Part shown: positions 25,595 through 34,592 of the stretch, piece by piece | How positions within the stretch are numbered: the first letter of the stretch is position 1 | Layout of the letters: every line of letters begins with the position of its first letter | NCBI GenBank assembly: GCA_020532085.1 | Contig: JAJBAV010000002.1 | Coordinates: forward strand, 62,001 to 126,000 | Length of the DNA: 64,000 nt | Direction: 5' to 3' | Source of the DNA: Candidatus Cloacimonadota bacterium | Lineage (GTDB): Bacteria > Cloacimonadota > Cloacimonadia > Cloacimonadales > Cloacimonadaceae | Translations under genes and position numbers: made by a program | The notes under the pieces: generated by a model | What the model was told of the DNA's origin: nothing | The model's database searches: none | What the model saw: the letters and a program-made list of their open reading frames with translations, nothing else

Positions 25595-25617
25595 GCCGGA
25601 GGGTCGCTCCGGCCTTG
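25595..25617 (-). terminator. Intrinsic terminator of the hppA/Omp28-like unit
   Basis: On the minus strand GGCCGGA and TCCGGCC form a stem with extra G-C pairs, followed by TTTTGTTTGG. It lies 20 bp beyond the secreted-protein stop and converges with the terminator at 25268-25298. Confidence 0.82.
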
Positions 25618-25636
25618 TATAAAACAGCTGTCGGGC

Positions 25637-27496
25637 TTATTTGATCAGCATGAGTTTGCGGGTGGAGACATCCTGGCCGCTGCTGAGGCGAAGGATGTAA
25701 GCGCCGTTGGCAACCTGGTTTCCACTGGCGTCGAGGCCGTCCCAGCTGAGTTGGTAAGTGCCGGCGGCCTTGGTTTCGGCCACCAGGGTTTTCACCAGCT
25801 GGCCTTTGAGGTTGTACACGCCCAGGCTCACGGGAGCGCTTTCCTTCACGCTGTAGCTGATGCTGGTTTTTTCGGAGAAGGGATTGGGGGCGATGCCAGC
25901 CAGGCTGGTTTGAAGCGCGGGCAGGCCGGGATCATCGTTGGCCACGGGCGGCGCGGTGAGGTTGAAGATCATGATCTTCTGGCCCTGGATGATCTCCTTG
26001 GTGTCCAGATTCTGGATGAAGGCCACCAATTCACAGCTGGTGGCCACCCAACTTGGGTCTTTCACGATGGAGAGCTCCACGTCAGTAAAGCCCAGAGGAG
26101 CGTTGACCAGATCGACTGTGGTGCCGTTCCAATCCGGATACATCATGCGGTTCACGAAATTGAAGTGGTTTTGTCCCTGCCAGTTGTAGGCGATGTCGGA
26201 TTCCGTGATGGCCAGATGAGCCACAAGGTTCTCATAGGGCAGCGGGGCCAGTTTTTCCACGCGGATGGTGATCTCGTAGTTTTCTCGGGTTTCTTCGCCG
26301 TAGATATGGAGGTTGAGCGGGGTTTTGATGGCATTGCGCTGGTTATAGAGCGGCAAGTAGCTTCCGATGATGCTGGAACTGTTGCTGCCGCCCACATGGC
26401 TGAGCACGCCGTCGAAAAAGCCGGTGGGGTAGCCGCTGATGCCGTAATAGTCATTGCGGTTGTTGGAGGTGTCGTTGGCGTAGGGGTCGCCGTTGTGGTT
26501 CTCGATCACGGCAACGTTGTAGCCGTCGTCGATGAAATCATCCGCTGCCATCGCCGCGCCGGGGCAATAGGGACACCAGCCGCCGGTGCCGATCTCCAGC
26601 ACCACCATCTGGCGGGGTGTGGTCCAGGTGTTCACGAAGGCCGTCAGCGCGTTGTTGCCCGGATCGTCATCCACCACGTCTTCAATCGAAGTCACGCCGA
26701 ATTCGAAGCGGTAGAGCTCATTGGCAAGAGCCGGAATGAAAGCCGTGAAGTTGGCGGTGGCTGTTTCAAAGGACTGCAGGTAGGCAGAGAAATAATCAAT
26801 CTGGCTGTGGAGGAGTTCATCGCCGCGGTAGATGTTCAGGGAGACGGTTGCCGTGAGGGGGTTGAGGCCGAGGTTTTTCACCGTGCAGGAGGGATTTATG
26901 CTGGTTCCGGCGTCCACCTGGGCGGGCAGGTTGGCTGCTGTGATGCCCAGATCGTTGAAGAAGGGGGTATAGAATTTGATGTTGTCGATATACCAGTAAT
27001 CGATGTTGTAAGACGAGCCGCTGAAGAAGATGGCGAACTGGAAATCGGTGGAGCCCACGTCGGTGTTGTCGATGGCCACGGTGCGCAGCTCAGGTCCCAC
27101 GTTGGCTGTGGGATTCATGCTCCAGGCCACGTTCCAAGCGCCCTGATTGGAGCGGGTGGCCACGCCGATGGTGTAGGGGGTGCTGTAGTGGTCCACGAAA
27201 TGGCGGAAATCCAAGTACATGGTGGTTTCGCCGCTGGTGTCCAGGCTGGGTGAGATGAAGTAGGAGGCCGCGTTGAACTGCGGGCTCCAGCTCAAACGCA
27301 GTTCCGGAGTGGTTCCGCCGGCGTTGGCTCCGGCAAAGAGGCTCCAGTTGCCGGCGTTGTTGCTGATGGTCCAGCCCGCGGGAGGGAAGGTTCCGGAAGA
27401 AAAGTCTTCCTCGATCCAGACTTCCCGGTTCTGGGCAAAGAGTCCGCCCAGCAGGGCGAAGCCGATCAAAACGAGGCAGAGGCTTAGTTTTTTCAT
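25637..27496 (-). CDS. Omp28-like secreted protein with thioredoxin-type CPYC motif and T9SS-type sorting domain
   Basis: 619 aa. Signal peptide MKKLSLCLVLIGFALLGGLFA. Residues 25-190 form a jelly-roll/cleaved-adhesin-like domain (EEDFSSGTFPPAGWTISNNA, YWYIDNIKFYTP). About 195-295 is a CARDB-like beta domain (NDLGITAANLPAQVDAGTS). About 298-520 resembles Omp28 and related proteins, with VLEIGTGGWCPYCPGAAMAA carrying a thioredoxin-like CxxC and YPTGFFDGV matching the cis-Pro region. The last 85 residues are the sorting domain (APNPFSEKTSISYSV, VYNLKGQLVKTL, RKLMLIK). It lies 24 nt after hppA and is probably co-transcribed. Localisation: cell surface or secreted; redox function uncertain. Confidence 0.87.
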   Translation of the reverse strand: MKKLSLCLVLIGFALLGGLFAQNREVWIEEDFSSGTFPPAGWTISNNAGNWSLFAGANAGGTTPELRLSWSPQFNAASYFISPSLDTSGETTMYLDFRHFVDHYSTPYTIGVATRSNQGAWNVAWSMNPTANVGPELRTVAIDNTDVGSTDFQFAIFFSGSSYNIDYWYIDNIKFYTPFFNDLGITAANLPAQVDAGTSINPSCTVKNLGLNPLTATVSLNIYRGDELLHSQIDYFSAYLQSFETATANFTAFIPALANELYRFEFGVTSIEDVVDDDPGNNALTAFVNTWTTPRQMVVLEIGTGGWCPYCPGAAMAADDFIDDGYNVAVIENHNGDPYANDTSNNRNDYYGISGYPTGFFDGVLSHVGGSNSSSIIGSYLPLYNQRNAIKTPLNLHIYGEETRENYEITIRVEKLAPLPYENLVAHLAITESDIAYNWQGQNHFNFVNRMMYPDWNGTTVDLVNAPLGFTDVELSIVKDPSWVATSCELVAFIQNLDTKEIIQGQKIMIFNLTAPPVANDDPGLPALQTSLAGIAPNPFSEKTSISYSVKESAPVSLGVYNLKGQLVKTLVAETKAAGTYQLSWDGLDASGNQVANGAYILRLSSGQDVSTRKLMLIK

Positions 27497-27520
27497 GTTC
27501 TTATCTCCATGGTATCAGGT

Positions 27521-29923
27521 TTATTCGCTTGGTTGCGGCAGAGCCACAGGGTCTGAGTTGGCCTGTTGCGCGGGTTGGCGGTCCAGACAGTCTTCGGGGC
27601 AATCCGCGCAGGGGTCGGCGGCCTGGCCGTCAGCGCCAGCAGGCACGATCTGGTTGCGCGTGTCCAGCTCCACTCCGTGTTTTGTGAAGGGCGGCTGGAT
27701 GTTTTCCACGCGCAGGGAATAGTTCACTATTAGCCCTGCGAAAACGATCGAGACCATGCTCATCAGCTTGATGAGGATGTTGATGCAGGGGCCGGCGGTG
27801 TCCTTGAAGGGATCGCCGACGGTGTCGCCAACCACGGTGGCTTTGTGCACGGAGGACGATTTGCCGCCGTGTTCGCCTGTTTCCACGTATTTTTTGGCGT
27901 TGTCCCAAGCGCCGCCGGAATTGTTGAGCATGATGGCCAGCACAAAGCCGCTCACCATGGCTCCGGCCAGAACGCCCAAAACGCCTGCCACGCCGAAGAC
28001 CAGACCGGTGAGGATGGGGGTTACGATCCCCACCACGGCAGGCAGCAGCATCTGTTGCTGGGCGCCGATGGTGGCGATCTTCACGCAGCTGGAATAATCC
28101 GGCTTGCCTGTGCCTTCCAGGATGCCGGGGATCTCGTGGAACTGGCGCCGGACCTCGGCCACCATCTTGCCCGCGGCTTTGCCCACGGCCTTGATGGTGA
28201 GGGCGGCGAAGACGAAGACCACCATGCCGCCGATGAAAATGCCCAGCAGAAATTTGGGATTGAGCACGTGGATCTGGTAAAAGTTGATGAAATCCATCAC
28301 CGTGGCGCTTTCCACCTTCACGTGCTCCACGATGTCCCTGGTGTAGTGGATTTGCATGAATTGTCCCACCTTGCCTCCGGCCATGATCAGGGCTGCCCGC
28401 ACCTCTTCCAGGTAGGCGGCCAGCAGGGCCATGGCGGTGAGGGCGGCGGAGCCGATGGCGAAGCCTTTGCCGGTGGCGGCGGTGGTGTTGCCCACGCTGT
28501 CCAAGTTGTCCGTCATTTCACGCACGTTGTCCGGCAGGTGCGACATCTGGGCGTTGCCGCCGGCGTTGTCGGCGATGGGGCCAAAGGCGTCCATGGCCAA
28601 AGTTACGCCCAGCGTGGCCAGCATGCCCACGGCGCCGAAGCCGATTCCGTAGAGCCCCATTTCGATGGATTGGAAGCCGTGGCTGCAGATGAAGGCGATC
28701 AGGATGCCGGCCACGATCGTGAGCACCGGCCCCAAAGTGGAGCGCATGCCCACAGCGATCCCTTCCAGGATCACGGTGGCGGGTCCGTAGCTGCCTTGGG
28801 CGGCGATGTCGCGCGTGGGCTTGTAACTGTGTGAGGTATCGCGCTCGGTGAAGAGGCCGATCAGGATCCCGCAGACCAGGCCAATAACGGTGGAGATGAA
28901 GACCCCGAACCAGTAATCCGGCGGCAGCAGCTCGCGGGTGATGAAAAAGGAGGCGATGGCGATCAGGATGGAGCTTCCGTAAACGCTTTTATTGAGGGCG
29001 AACATCAGTTCCTTGGGGCCGGCGTTTTCCTTGGTGCTTACCATGAACACGCCCAGGATGGAGAGCAGCGCCCCGATCCCGGCCAGCACCATCGGCGCGA
29101 TCACAAAGTTTATCTGCTGGTCCTTGAATGCCGGTCCCAAAGTGGTTACGGCGCTCAGGCCCAAAGCCGCGGTGGCCAGGATGGAGCCGGCGTAGCTTTC
29201 ATAGAGGTCCGCGCCCATGCCGGCCACGTCACCCACATTGTCGCCAACGTTGTCGGCGATTGTGGCGGGGTTGCGCACGTCGTCTTCAGGGATCTCGGCT
29301 TCCACTTTTCCCACGAGGTCCGCGCCCACGTCGGCCGCTTTGGTGAAGATGCCGCCGCCCAATCTGGCAAAAAGGGCCTGGGTGGAGGCGCCCATGCCGA
29401 AACTCAGCATGATCACCGTGATCTGGTGCAGTTCAAAAGCGGGATGTTTATAGAGGATGAAGAACCAGGCGGAGATGTCGATCAGGGCGAGCCCCACCAC
29501 GGTGAGGCCCATCACGGCGCCGCCCCGGAAGGCGATCTTGAGGCCTTTGTTGAGGCTTTCAGAGCAGGCCTGGGCGGTGCGGTTGGAGGCCAGGGTGGCC
29601 ATGTTCATGCCCACGAAACCGGCCAGGGCGCTGAAAAAACCTCCCGTGAGGAAGGCGAAAGGCACCAGCCAGTGCAGCACGTGCAGCACCTGCGACATGA
29701 ACAGGAAAACCAGGAAAGCGCCCAGGAAGAAAAATGCCACCCCCTTGTACTGCTGCCGCAGGTAGGCGAAGGCCCCCTCACGCACGTAGGAAGCGATCTC
29801 GATCATCCGGGCGTTGCCGGGATTTGCCCTTTTCACCTGATAGAAGAATATTGCCGCGAAGATCAGCGCCAATACAGCCCCCACCGGGGCAAGATACCAT
29901 AGGACAGGAATCATATTCGTCAC
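27521..29923 (-). CDS. hppA: Membrane-bound ion-translocating pyrophosphatase, predicted K+-dependent
   Basis: 800 aa, about 16 membrane helices. It couples PPi hydrolysis to H+ or Na+ pumping, saving energy in anaerobes. KAADVGADLVGKVEAEIPED carries the PPi/Mg-binding acidic motif, with RNPATIADNVGDNVGDVAGM and GPIADNAGGNAQMS. GNTTAATGKGFAIGSAAL near residue 478 has Ala where K+-independent enzymes have Lys, so K+ dependence is predicted; the pumped ion cannot be assigned with certainty. The C-terminus extends about 50 residues beyond the final helix and contains DPCADCPEDCLDR, a Cys cluster I do not know from this family. A divergent promoter region is shared with prfB; TTGACA is at 30006-30001 with TAAAAA 16 bp on. 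Confidence 0.95.
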   Translation of the reverse strand: MTNMIPVLWYLAPVGAVLALIFAAIFFYQVKRANPGNARMIEIASYVREGAFAYLRQQYKGVAFFFLGAFLVFLFMSQVLHVLHWLVPFAFLTGGFFSALAGFVGMNMATLASNRTAQACSESLNKGLKIAFRGGAVMGLTVVGLALIDISAWFFILYKHPAFELHQITVIMLSFGMGASTQALFARLGGGIFTKAADVGADLVGKVEAEIPEDDVRNPATIADNVGDNVGDVAGMGADLYESYAGSILATAALGLSAVTTLGPAFKDQQINFVIAPMVLAGIGALLSILGVFMVSTKENAGPKELMFALNKSVYGSSILIAIASFFITRELLPPDYWFGVFISTVIGLVCGILIGLFTERDTSHSYKPTRDIAAQGSYGPATVILEGIAVGMRSTLGPVLTIVAGILIAFICSHGFQSIEMGLYGIGFGAVGMLATLGVTLAMDAFGPIADNAGGNAQMSHLPDNVREMTDNLDSVGNTTAATGKGFAIGSAALTAMALLAAYLEEVRAALIMAGGKVGQFMQIHYTRDIVEHVKVESATVMDFINFYQIHVLNPKFLLGIFIGGMVVFVFAALTIKAVGKAAGKMVAEVRRQFHEIPGILEGTGKPDYSSCVKIATIGAQQQMLLPAVVGIVTPILTGLVFGVAGVLGVLAGAMVSGFVLAIMLNNSGGAWDNAKKYVETGEHGGKSSSVHKATVVGDTVGDPFKDTAGPCINILIKLMSMVSIVFAGLIVNYSLRVENIQPPFTKHGVELDTRNQIVPAGADGQAADPCADCPEDCLDRQPAQQANSDPVALPQPSE

Positions 29924-30032
29924 CTCAGTCTGGTTTGTGGTTTGCGGAAAAATCCGTTCTTGTTCGAGAAACGCGCTTTTTTTACGGGATGCCGCCTATT
30001 TGTCAATGAAATTCTGAGTTCCAACAAAAGAT

Positions 30033-30061
30033 TTGACAAAATCGGCCCGATAAGATTTAAT
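30033..30061 (+). promoter_or_regulatory. prfB promoter
   Basis: TTGACA (30033-30038), 17-bp spacer, TTTAAT (30056-30061). Expected transcription start is near 30068, giving a leader of about 40 nt that includes AGGAAAC before the ATG at 30107. Confidence 0.65.
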
Positions 30062-30106
30062 GCCTCGACAGATTTTTTTATTTCGACGCAAGCAGGAAAC
30101 ACATTC

Positions 30107-31220
30107 ATGGAATATACAGACTACCGCAAGGAAGCAAACGCCCTGATCCTTCAGATATCCGAGATCCGGAGGTTACTTTGACCTGGAGCAGAAAGAGGCC
30201 CTGGTGGCCCGCCTCCAGGAGGAGATGAACCAGCCGGATTTCTGGAATGATCAGAACCAGGCCAAAAAGGTAACCCGCCAGCTCAGCCGGGCCAACGAAG
30301 AGATCGCCCACATCCGCGCCCTGGAAGCCCTGAAGGGCGATCTGGAAGCCTATCTGATGCTGCTGGACGAAGACCCCAATCCCCAGCTGCTGGCTGAAGC
30401 CGTGGCAGAATTGCCGGATCAGAGGCTGTTCATCGAAAAAGCCGAGATCGAGTGCTACCTGAACGACAAGTATGACGAAGAGAACGCCCTGCTCACCATC
30501 CACGCGGGGGCCGGAGGCACGGAAGCGCAGGACTGGGCCGAGATGTTGCTGCGCATGTACACCCGCTGGGCAGAGCAGAACAAGTTTTCCGCCACCATCA
30601 TCGACTCCCTGCCCGGGGAGGAGGCCGGCCTCAAAAGCGTGAGCGTGGAGATAGCCGGCAGCTTCGCCTACGGCATGCTCAAAGCCGAGATCGGCATCCA
30701 CCGCCTGGTGCGCATCTCACCCTTCAATTCCCAGGGCAAGCGCCAGACCTCGTTCGCCTCTGTCTATGTCTATCCGGAGTTCGAGGACGACATCGAGGTG
30801 GAGATCGACGCCAAGGACCTCAAGATCGATACCTACCGCTCCAGCGGTGCCGGCGGACAGCACGTGAACACCACCGATTCCGCCGTTCGCATCACCCACC
30901 TGCCCACCAACATTGTGGTTTCCTGCCAAAACGAACGTTCTCAGATCCAGAACCGGGAAAAAGCCTTGGCCATCCTCCGTTCGCGGCTCTACCAATATTA
31001 CGAGGAGCAGCGCGAGGCCGAGAAGAAGAAGGAGGAGGCGGGCAAAAGCGAGATCGGCTGGGGCAACCAGATCCGCTCCTACGTTTTCCAGCCCTACCAA
31101 ATGGTGAAAGACCTGCGAACCAAGCATGAGGTGGGCACAGTGGACCGCGTGATGGACGGCGACCTCGACGGCTTCATCTACGCCTGGCTGAAATACAAGG
31201 CCCAGCAAAGGATGCAGTGA
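30107..31220 (+). CDS. prfB: Peptide chain release factor 2, with programmed +1 frameshift
   Basis: 370 aa when 30107-30178 is joined to 30180-31220. The first 24 codons end at an in-frame UGA (30179-30181). The sequence GGAGG-TTA-CTT-TGA-C is the standard RF2 slippery site with an internal Shine-Dalgarno, which autoregulates synthesis by shifting only when RF2 is scarce. The main body has HAGAGGTEAQDWAEMLLRMY, the stop-codon tripeptide SPF in RISPFNSQGKRQ, and the peptidyl-hydrolysis motif GGQ in YRSSGAGGQHVNTTDS. It recognises UGA and UAA and releases the finished chain. Length is close to the E. coli protein (365). It is followed 7 nt later by uppS. Confidence 0.96.
30169..30182 (+). promoter_or_regulatory. 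RF2 programmed frameshift site
   Basis: GGAGG (internal Shine-Dalgarno), 3-nt spacer, CTT, then UGA followed by C. Spacing and codons match the conserved bacterial prfB recoding signal; skipping T30179 puts translation into the GAC frame. Confidence 0.92.
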
Positions 31221-31227
31221 GCGCCGC

Positions 31228-31971
31228 GTGAACTATAAAAAGCTGATGCCCCGCCTCGACCCGGACCGCCTGCCCGCCCACGTGGGCATCATCATGGACG
31301 GCAACGGTCGCTGGGCTGCCCGCAAACACCATCCCCGCATGTATGGCCACCGCGCCGGCGCCAGGGCCGTGCGCCAGGTGGTGGAGCTGGGGGTGGAGCT
31401 GAAACTGGGCTGCATCACCTTTTACGCTTTTTCCACCGAGAACTGGAGCCGCCCGGAAGAGGAGGTGCAGGGCCTGCTGAAGCTGCTCAAGGAGTTTCTG
31501 GTGAAAGAGATCCCCGAACTTCACCGCCAGAACATCCATGTGAACATCCTGGGCAGCGAAGCGCGCCTCGATCCCGCCTATCTGGCCGAGATCCGGCAGA
31601 TCGCCTCCATCACCCGCCACAACACCGGCCTCACGGTGAACATGGCCTTCAACTACGGCGGCCGCACCGAGATCGTGGAGGGCATCCAAAAGCTTGTGCA
31701 GCAAAACGCCAACAACCCGGCCGCCGTCACCAGGCTCACTCCGGAGGATTTCTCCCGCTATCTCTACACCGCCGGCCAGCCCGATCCGGACCTCATCATC
31801 CGCACCAGCGGCGAAAGCCGCATTTCCAATTTCCTGCTCTGGCAAAGCGCCTACGCCGAGATCTACATCACCGAAACCCTCTGGCCGGATTTCGACAAAG
31901 CCGCCTTCATCACCGCCCTGCTGGATTATCAGGGCCGCAAACGCCGCTTCGGAGGGGTTCAGAGCTCATGA
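31228..31971 (+). CDS. uppS: Isoprenyl (undecaprenyl) diphosphate synthase
   Basis: 247 aa. The cis-prenyltransferase makes the C55 lipid carrier for peptidoglycan and surface polysaccharides from farnesyl-PP and isopentenyl-PP. HVGIIMDGNGRWAARK (about 19-34) contains the catalytic Asp. GHRAGARAVRQVVE, ITFYAFSTENWSRP, FNYGGRTEIVEGI, PDPDLIIRTSGESRISNFLL and AYAEIYITETLWPDF are all family motifs. The start shown is GTG at 31228; ATG at 31246 would also keep every motif. Its stop overlaps cdsA by 4 nt. It probably shares the prfB transcript. Confidence 0.97.
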   Translation: MNYKKLMPRLDPDRLPAHVGIIMDGNGRWAARKHHPRMYGHRAGARAVRQVVELGVELKLGCITFYAFSTENWSRPEEEVQGLLKLLKEFLVKEIPELHRQNIHVNILGSEARLDPAYLAEIRQIASITRHNTGLTVNMAFNYGGRTEIVEGIQKLVQQNANNPAAVTRLTPEDFSRYLYTAGQPDPDLIIRTSGESRISNFLLWQSAYAEIYITETLWPDFDKAAFITALLDYQGRKRRFGGVQSS

Positions 31972-32765
31972 CCGAGCTGCAAAAACGGATCGGTGTTTCG
32001 GTGGTCTTCATCCCCCTGATCCTGGCCGCGCTGTGGTTCAGCGGGCCCTGGCTGATCGTCTTTTTCGCGGCCGCGGTGCTGCTGGGCTCCGGTGAATACA
32101 TCTCCATGCTGCGCCGGGCCAAATATCCCGTTTCCTGGCTGTGGATCGCCATCGCGCTGGCCTCATACGCCCAGATCGTTTTGCTGCCGGGTTTTGAGCT
32201 GATCACTCTCTGGGCGCTGCTGCTGCTGGCCTGGCTGGAGATCCTGCTGCGCTGGGACCCCCAAACTTCCGTGCCCCTGGCCACCCTGGAAATCCTTGGT
32301 GTGCTCTACACCGCCTTCCTGCCCGCCCTCTGCGTGAGGCTGGGACTGGAGCACAGCCAGCCCCGCCTCCTTTTGGGGCTGGTGGTCCTCATCTGGTGTG
32401 CCGACAGCCTGGCCTACTTTGTGGGCATGAAATGGGGAAAACGGCGCGGTCTCGTGAAGATCAGCCCCAACAAGTCGCTGGAGGGTTTCATCGCCGGAGC
32501 GCTTGCCCCCTTTGTGATAGTGATTATATTATATTTTGCGAGGTTGTACGACGATTTGGCAGTATTGCTGCTTACGGCTTTCGCGGCCGGGATCGTCGGC
32601 CAGCTTGGCGATTTGGCGGAAAGCGCGCTGAAGCGCTTTTGCCAGGTGAAAGACAGTTCGAATCTGATCCCCGGTCACGGCGGAGTTTTGGATCGCAGCG
32701 ACAGCATTTTGCTGGCTGGGTCCTTTTTATATTGCGCCATGCTGATTTTAACACAAGTGAGGTAA
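31968..32765 (+). CDS. cdsA: Phosphatidate cytidylyltransferase
   Basis: 265 aa with about eight membrane helices. It makes CDP-diacylglycerol from phosphatidic acid and CTP for phospholipid synthesis. SALKRFCQVKDSSNLIPGHG followed by GVLDRSDSILLAG is the CDP signature near the C-terminus. WGKRRGLVKISPNKSLEG is the usual cytoplasmic loop. The gene pair uppS-cdsA is a common bacterial order. Its ATG overlaps the uppS stop (ATGA). The next gene, a secreted protein, begins 5 nt after the stop, so it may be read on the same transcript. Confidence 0.96.
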   Translation: MTELQKRIGVSVVFIPLILAALWFSGPWLIVFFAAAVLLGSGEYISMLRRAKYPVSWLWIAIALASYAQIVLLPGFELITLWALLLLAWLEILLRWDPQTSVPLATLEILGVLYTAFLPALCVRLGLEHSQPRLLLGLVVLIWCADSLAYFVGMKWGKRRGLVKISPNKSLEGFIAGALAPFVIVIILYFARLYDDLAVLLLTAFAAGIVGQLGDLAESALKRFCQVKDSSNLIPGHGGVLDRSDSILLAGSFLYCAMLILTQVR

Positions 32766-32770
32766 AAAAC

Positions 32771-34498
32771 ATGACCAAAAGAACACTACTGCCCCTTCTG
32801 ATGCTGGGATTCATCTCCCTGATGTTCGCCCAGGCGGCCGACCTCTTCATCTCCGAATATGTGGAGGGAAGCTCAAACAACAAGGCCATCGAGATCTACA
32901 ACGGCACAGGCGCCGCGGTCGATCTGGCCAATTACACCATGAAGCTGGCCTCCAACGGGTCCGCCACCTGGTCCACTACCAACAGCGTCACCCTCTCCGG
33001 AACCCTGGCCAACAACGACGTCTTCGTGATCGCCAACTCCGCCGCCAACGCCACCATCCTGGGCGTCGCGGACATGACCCACACCGTTACCTATTTCAAC
33101 GGCAACGACTGCCTGGGCCTCTTCCACGGCGACACCCTCGTTGACATCATCGGCGTTCTGGGAACCGATCCCGGCACCGCCTGGCCCGTGGCCGGCACTG
33201 ACGGCGCCACCCTCAACCACACCCTCATCCGCAAACCTGACGTCGCCGAAGGCAACACCGACTGGATCGCCGGCGCCGGAACCAACATGGACAACTCCGA
33301 ATGGATCGTGCATCCCATCGACTACATTGAAGACTTGGGAGCCCACACCTTCGATCCCGGCGGATCCGAAAATGCCGCCACCCCCACCTTTGATCCCCCC
33401 GCGGGAGTTTATGGCCAGGCGATATCCGTATCCATCAGCTCCGCCACCGCCGGAGCGACCATCCGCTACACCACCGACGGCAGCACCCCCACCGAAACTT
33501 CCACTCAATACACCAACCCCATCCCGCTGAGCACGAACACCACCCTGAAGGCCATCGCCTTTGCCACCGGGTTCGACCCCAGCTATGTGGCCACCGCCAG
33601 CTACATCTTCCCCGAGGTGGTGCAGAACATGACCCAACTGCGCAACGCCACCGCCGGTGACGGCACCGTTTACATGGTGGCCGGCGAAGTGATGCTCACT
33701 TTCCAGCAAAGCTTCCGCCACCAGAAATACGTGCAGGACTTTGAAGCCGGCATCCTCATCGACGACACCGCCGGTGTGATCACCACCACCTACAACCTCA
33801 TGGACGGCATCACCGGGCTCACCGGCACCATCGCCTTTTACAACAACATGCTGCAGTTCACCCCCGTGGCCGATCCCGGCCCTGCCAGCTCCACCAACAA
33901 CTATATCTCCCCGCCTGTGGTGACCATCGCCCAGATCAACGCCAACGTCGCCTCCTACCAGGCCCGCCTGGTGAAGATCGCCAACGCCCATTTCGTGGAG
34001 ACCGGCACTTTCGCCACCGGCCAGAACTACACCCTGGAAGACGGCACCGGCTCCGTTGTGTTCCGCACCACTTTCTACGATGTGGATTATATCGGCGAAG
34101 CCATCCCCACCGGCAATTTCAACATCTGGGTGCTGGTGAACCAGTACAACCAGACCCCGCAGGTTACCGCCCGCGCCCTTTCCGACTGGAGCGGAGTGGC
34201 CAACGACGACAACATCGCCACCCCCACCCAGCTGCTGGGCAACTATCCCAATCCCTTCAATCCCAGCACCACCATCTCCTTCTCCACCGCCAAGGCCGAT
34301 CCGGTTCAGATCACCATCTACAACCACAGGGGCCAGGCCGTGAAGACCTGGAACCTGGAAACCAAGGCTGCTGGAAATCACAGCGTCCAGTGGGACGGCC
34401 GTGACAACAACGGACTTGCCGTAAGCAGCGGCGTCTATTTCTACCGCATGTTCTCCGGGACCTATTCATCCACCCGCAAAATGGTGCTGATGAAATAA
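32771..34498 (+). CDS. Secreted lamin-tail-domain protein with T9SS-type sorting domain
   Basis: 575 aa from the ATG at 32771, preceded by GTGAGGTAA; the frame is open far upstream over cdsA but that part is antisense-like. Signal peptide to about 21 (LMLGFISLMFAQA). Residues 22-150 are a lamin-tail domain (LFISEYVEGSSNNKAIEIYN, DCLGLFHGDTLVDIIGVLGT). Residues 195-280 are a CHB_HEX_C-type repeat (PTFDPPAGVYGQAISVSISS, ATIRYTTDGSTPT), as in the lipoprotein at 14522. Residues 285-470 look like a DUF5689/OB-fold region (NYTLEDGTGSVVFRTTFYD). Residues about 490-575 are the sorting domain (GNYPNPFNPSTTISFSTA, IYNHRGQAVKTW, RKMVLMK). A surface-exposed or secreted structural or binding role is likely; the substrate is unknown. 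Confidence 0.87.
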   Translation: MTKRTLLPLLMLGFISLMFAQAADLFISEYVEGSSNNKAIEIYNGTGAAVDLANYTMKLASNGSATWSTTNSVTLSGTLANNDVFVIANSAANATILGVADMTHTVTYFNGNDCLGLFHGDTLVDIIGVLGTDPGTAWPVAGTDGATLNHTLIRKPDVAEGNTDWIAGAGTNMDNSEWIVHPIDYIEDLGAHTFDPGGSENAATPTFDPPAGVYGQAISVSISSATAGATIRYTTDGSTPTETSTQYTNPIPLSTNTTLKAIAFATGFDPSYVATASYIFPEVVQNMTQLRNATAGDGTVYMVAGEVMLTFQQSFRHQKYVQDFEAGILIDDTAGVITTTYNLMDGITGLTGTIAFYNNMLQFTPVADPGPASSTNNYISPPVVTIAQINANVASYQARLVKIANAHFVETGTFATGQNYTLEDGTGSVVFRTTFYDVDYIGEAIPTGNFNIWVLVNQYNQTPQVTARALSDWSGVANDDNIATPTQLLGNYPNPFNPSTTISFSTAKADPVQITIYNHRGQAVKTWNLETKAAGNHSVQWDGRDNNGLAVSSGVYFYRMFSGTYSSTRKMVLMK

Positions 34499-34534
34499 GA
34501 AGTCAAACCAGCCACCCTCAAGGTGACTGATACA

Positions 34535-34583
34535 GGGGCCGGACGGCCAGCCGGATATCCCGGCGGGTTGCCCGGCCTTTTTT
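34535..34583 (+). terminator. Intrinsic terminator after the lamin-tail protein
   Basis: GGCCGG and CCGGCC form the outer stem and GCCGG/CCGGC the inner one, followed by six T. The T-run ends 10 bp before the EamA start. Confidence 0.75.
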
Positions 34584-34592
34584 GACAAAGCC

